A stretch of DNA of 17,223 bases. Source: CTSOIL-112 sp049291875 (GTDB lineage Bacteria; Pseudomonadota; Gammaproteobacteria; Burkholderiales; Burkholderiaceae). The stretch lies in assembly GCA_049291875.1 (NCBI GenBank), contig JBATQE010000066.1, forward strand, positions 1-17,223. Direction: 5' to 3'. Of this stretch, positions 15,477-17,223 are shown one piece after another; the first letter of the stretch is position 1, and every line of letters begins with the position of its first letter. The notes beneath the pieces were generated by a model. It had not been told where the DNA came from. It made no database searches and saw only the letters and a list, made by a program, of their open reading frames with translations. The translations under genes were made by a program, and so were the position numbers.

Positions 15477-15505
15477 TAGGCACTGTCGCAAAACTGCGCT
15501 ACACT
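15477..15505 (+). promoter_or_regulatory. Possible promoter of the pseudouridine synthase gene
   Basis: TAGGCA (15477-15482) and TACACT (15500-15505) are separated by 17 bp; each matches its consensus at four of six positions. The position fits, 31 bases before the chosen ATG and directly after a terminator, but the match is modest. Confidence 0.3.
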
Positions 15506-15535
15506 GCGAACTATTTCACACACACAGTTATCATC

Positions 15536-16966
15536 ATGAGTAAAACCTTAAGCTTGGCCAAACGCAGCGGCGACAGCAAAACTGAAAAAACAGCGGGATC
15601 GCGCAACCCGATTCGTGGACGTAATCGCAATAACCACGTCACAGGCGCAGGCGCGCAGGCAAGTGGTTCGCCAGAGGCGCACAAAAAGCAAGGCAAATCG
15701 AACCAATCGTTTGAAAAATCGAGTGAATCGAGCCAAAACCGTTCGGCGCGTACCGATCGTGGCGGCGACCGTAGCGAGCGTCCCGCTCAAGCACGCTCAG
15801 AGCGAAGCGATTCCGCCGCAGGCAAAGAGGGTAAAGCTCGAAGCACTGCACGCCCCTTTGATCGTTCGGCCAAATTTGACCCAAAAGCCAAGCCGAACAG
15901 CGATTCATCCCGCGCACAAGCACGCAACCCAACCGGAGCAGGCAGACCTGCGACAAAAGCTTCAGCAAAGCCCTTGGCCAAAGCGCCACAAACCGTATTG
16001 CGCCACGGCAAAGTGCGCGACGGCGTGCGTGAGTTCAGCGATGGGCGTGTGGTTCAGCCCAAACGTGGCGCGGGCAATAGCGCTGAGCGCCCCAAAAATC
16101 CGAATCTTCAGTTGAAATCGTTGCGTGATGAACGTGCCGCAACGCAGACGGCTATGGCAACGAAGGCATCAACGATAACACCAACGGCATCTCAAACGAA
16201 GCCATCCGTCAGTAACGCTTCTAACGAAACGGCCGCGCCCGCAGGTATCCGCATTTCCAAATACCTCGCCGATCAAGGCCTGTGTTCGCGCCGCGAAGCC
16301 GATGCCTATATTGAAAAAGGCTGGGTCACGGTCAATGGCAAGCGCGCCGAACTCGGACAGCGCGTGCTGCCGCACGAGCGCGTGCAATTGGCGCGCCAAG
16401 CGAGCGCTGCGCAAGCGTTGCGCGTCACCATTTTGATCAACAAGCCGGTGGGTTATGTGTCGGGGCAGGCCGAGGATGGCTACGAACCGGCGGTGAGCTT
16501 AATCACGGCGGACAATCAATGGGAAGACGCGCCGTTTCAACAGGATTTTGAGTTCAAACACCTACGCGGACTGGCGCCCGCAGGGCGTTTGGACATCGAC
16601 TCGGTCGGTCTGCTCGTGCTCACGCAGGACGGGCGCGTGGCCAAACAACTGATTGGCGAAGACAGTGAGATTGACAAAGAATACCTCGTGCGGGTTGAAG
16701 GCGAATTGATTGACAATGGCTTGCAACTGCTCAATCACGGTTTGGAACTGGACGGCGTGCCACTGCGCCGCGCGCAGGTGAGCTGGCAAAATGAGGATCA
16801 ACTGCGCTTCGTGCTGCGTGAGGGCAAAAAACGCCAGATTCGCCGCATGTGTGAGTTGGTCGGGCTGAAAGTGGTCGGCCTCAAGCGAATCCGCATTGGC
16901 AAAGTCAAACTGGGTAATCTGCCGACGGGCAAATGGCGTTATTTGTCGGAGGATGAGGGTTTTTGA
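15536..16966 (+). CDS. RsuA/RluB/RluF-family rRNA pseudouridine synthase with long disordered N-terminus
   Basis: The enzyme converts a uridine in ribosomal RNA, probably 23S, to pseudouridine. Of 476 residues, the first 236 or so are low complexity, rich in Lys, Arg, Ser, Ala, Asn and Gln. An S4 RNA-binding domain follows (about 237-285, ISKYLADQGLCSRREADAYI), then the catalytic domain with Asp353 in GRLDIDSVGLLVLT, and the end motifs KRQIRRMCELVGLKV and GNLPTGKWRYL. QIRRMCE favours the RluF branch over RluB, but the subgroup is not settled, so no symbol is given. Known relatives such as E. coli RluB and RluF are near 290 residues and place their basic tail at the C-terminus. The ATG lacks a good ribosome site. 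The frame is open upstream to a TTG at 15464, but that would start beside the terminator. Confidence 0.88.
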   Translation: MSKTLSLAKRSGDSKTEKTAGSRNPIRGRNRNNHVTGAGAQASGSPEAHKKQGKSNQSFEKSSESSQNRSARTDRGGDRSERPAQARSERSDSAAGKEGKARSTARPFDRSAKFDPKAKPNSDSSRAQARNPTGAGRPATKASAKPLAKAPQTVLRHGKVRDGVREFSDGRVVQPKRGAGNSAERPKNPNLQLKSLRDERAATQTAMATKASTITPTASQTKPSVSNASNETAAPAGIRISKYLADQGLCSRREADAYIEKGWVTVNGKRAELGQRVLPHERVQLARQASAAQALRVTILINKPVGYVSGQAEDGYEPAVSLITADNQWEDAPFQQDFEFKHLRGLAPAGRLDIDSVGLLVLTQDGRVAKQLIGEDSEIDKEYLVRVEGELIDNGLQLLNHGLELDGVPLRRAQVSWQNEDQLRFVLREGKKRQIRRMCELVGLKVVGLKRIRIGKVKLGNLPTGKWRYLSEDEGF

Positions 16967-17081
16967 TTCTATCCGATCAGTAATGTGGATTAGGAGAAGT
17001 TCAGGGATGGCTCAAATGTCATCATGAGTCTACTAATAAACCTCTCCATACTCAAATTTGCTACAAAATCTAAGCAGAATA
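16967..17081. other. Intergenic spacer with no recognisable feature
   Basis: No gene, clear terminator or promoter is seen between the pseudouridine synthase stop and the palindromic repeat. The stretch is AT-richer than the gene before it. Only very short frames are present. Confidence 0.5.
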
Positions 17082-17106
17082 CCGTCATTCCCGCGCAAGC
17101 GGGAAT
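17082..17106. repeat. dRS3-like palindromic repeat
   Basis: ATTCCCGC (17087-17094) pairs with GCGGGAAT (17099-17106) around GCAA, preceded by CCGTC. This fits exactly the 20-bp form ATTCCC-N8-GGGAAT known as dRS3 in Neisseria, where it is dispersed in many copies; similar palindromes occur in other proteobacteria. It directly abuts the end of an IS30-family element. Confidence 0.7.
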
Positions 17107-17222
17107 GTGGATTCACATTTGAAGTGCAACAGTCTAAGAAAGACCTCAGCAGGCGTTTGAAAGTTCAAACATTTGCGAGGCATATGATTATAGTATCGAG
17201 AGATGTTCAATAAATCCTCATC
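17085..17222 (-). CDS. IS30-family transposase, C-terminal fragment (cut by the window edge)
   Basis: On the minus strand an open frame enters from the right edge and encodes 45 residues. The stretch PRKCLNFQTPAEVFLRLL matches the usual C-terminus of IS30-family transposases (NxRPRK-x-L-x-F-x-TP-x-E-V-F). The preceding ISRYYNHM fits the family's segment just before it. After HFKCES the frame runs on through the adjacent palindrome (STFPLARE) and stops at TGA, 17085-17087, within the palindrome. The last residues are therefore probably not native. The catalytic DDE domain would lie beyond the window, so whether the element is intact cannot be judged. Confidence 0.75.
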   Translation of the reverse strand, partial: DEDLLNISRYYNHMPRKCLNFQTPAEVFLRLLHFKCESTFPLARE

Positions 17223-17223
17223 G
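17107..17223 (-). mobile_element. End of an IS30-family insertion sequence
   Basis: The transposase 3' end and a probable terminal inverted repeat (around 17113-17131, reading GTTGCACTTCAAATGTGAA on the minus strand) mark this as the 3' end of an IS. The other end is outside the window. The exact boundary with the palindrome at 17106 is inferred; a 6-bp inverted repeat AATGTG/CACATT (17104-17119) spans the junction. IS30-type elements such as IS1655 are known to prefer palindromic targets. Confidence 0.6.

Noticed and set aside
15516..15526. CACACACACA run before the pseudouridine synthase start as a phase-variation tract
   Set aside because: Too short to be slippage-prone with confidence, and it is not placed at a promoter spacer or in frame.

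Overview
The window looks like chromosomal DNA from a Gram-negative betaproteobacterium, most likely a member of the Neisseriales. This rests on the gene content (a stand-alone six-TM ABC membrane protein, an FbpABC-type ferric iron importer with a Fur-type operator, guaB and guaA close together) and on a 20-bp palindrome at the right end of the form ATTCCC-N8-GGGAAT, the dRS3 repeat pattern of Neisseria, beside the end of an IS30-family element. The assignment is an inference. No rRNA, tRNA or CRISPR array was seen.

Layout. At 1-949 (+) the tail of an unidentified gene overlaps a six-TM ABC-type membrane protein that has no ATPase domain. At 1154-5015 (-) lies a purine segment, guaB -> secreted protein of unknown function -> guaA, with strong intrinsic terminators after guaB and after guaA. 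Diverging from guaB, 5147-7098 (+) encodes two overlapping EamA/DMT transporters. At 7136-11112 (+) an iron-uptake locus follows: a Fur-box promoter, fbpA (predicted lipoprotein binding protein), a cluster of three hairpins, fbpB (fused double permease) and fbpC (ATPase). Converging on it, 11244-14882 (-) encodes a DUF808 membrane protein, a double-ATPase subunit and one permease of a nucleoside/BMP-type ABC importer; the second permease and the binding protein usual for that family are absent. On the right, 15155-15388 (+) is a small exported EF-hand protein and 15536-16966 (+) an RsuA/RluF-like rRNA pseudouridine synthase with a disordered N-terminal extension of about 236 residues. The window ends in the C-terminus of an IS30-family transposase (-), whose reading frame runs into the dRS3-like palindrome and stops there.

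How the genes relate. guaB and guaA convert IMP to XMP to GMP, and the incomplete ABC importer 6 kb away belongs to a family that often carries purine nucleosides. The fbp genes form a standard ferric iron import route under apparent Fur control. Most of the window is conserved housekeeping and transport content. The least explained parts are the secreted protein between guaB and guaA, the incomplete nucleoside-type importer coupled to DUF808, the long tail on the pseudouridine synthase, and the IS30/palindrome junction. I did not find a clearly new multi-gene system.
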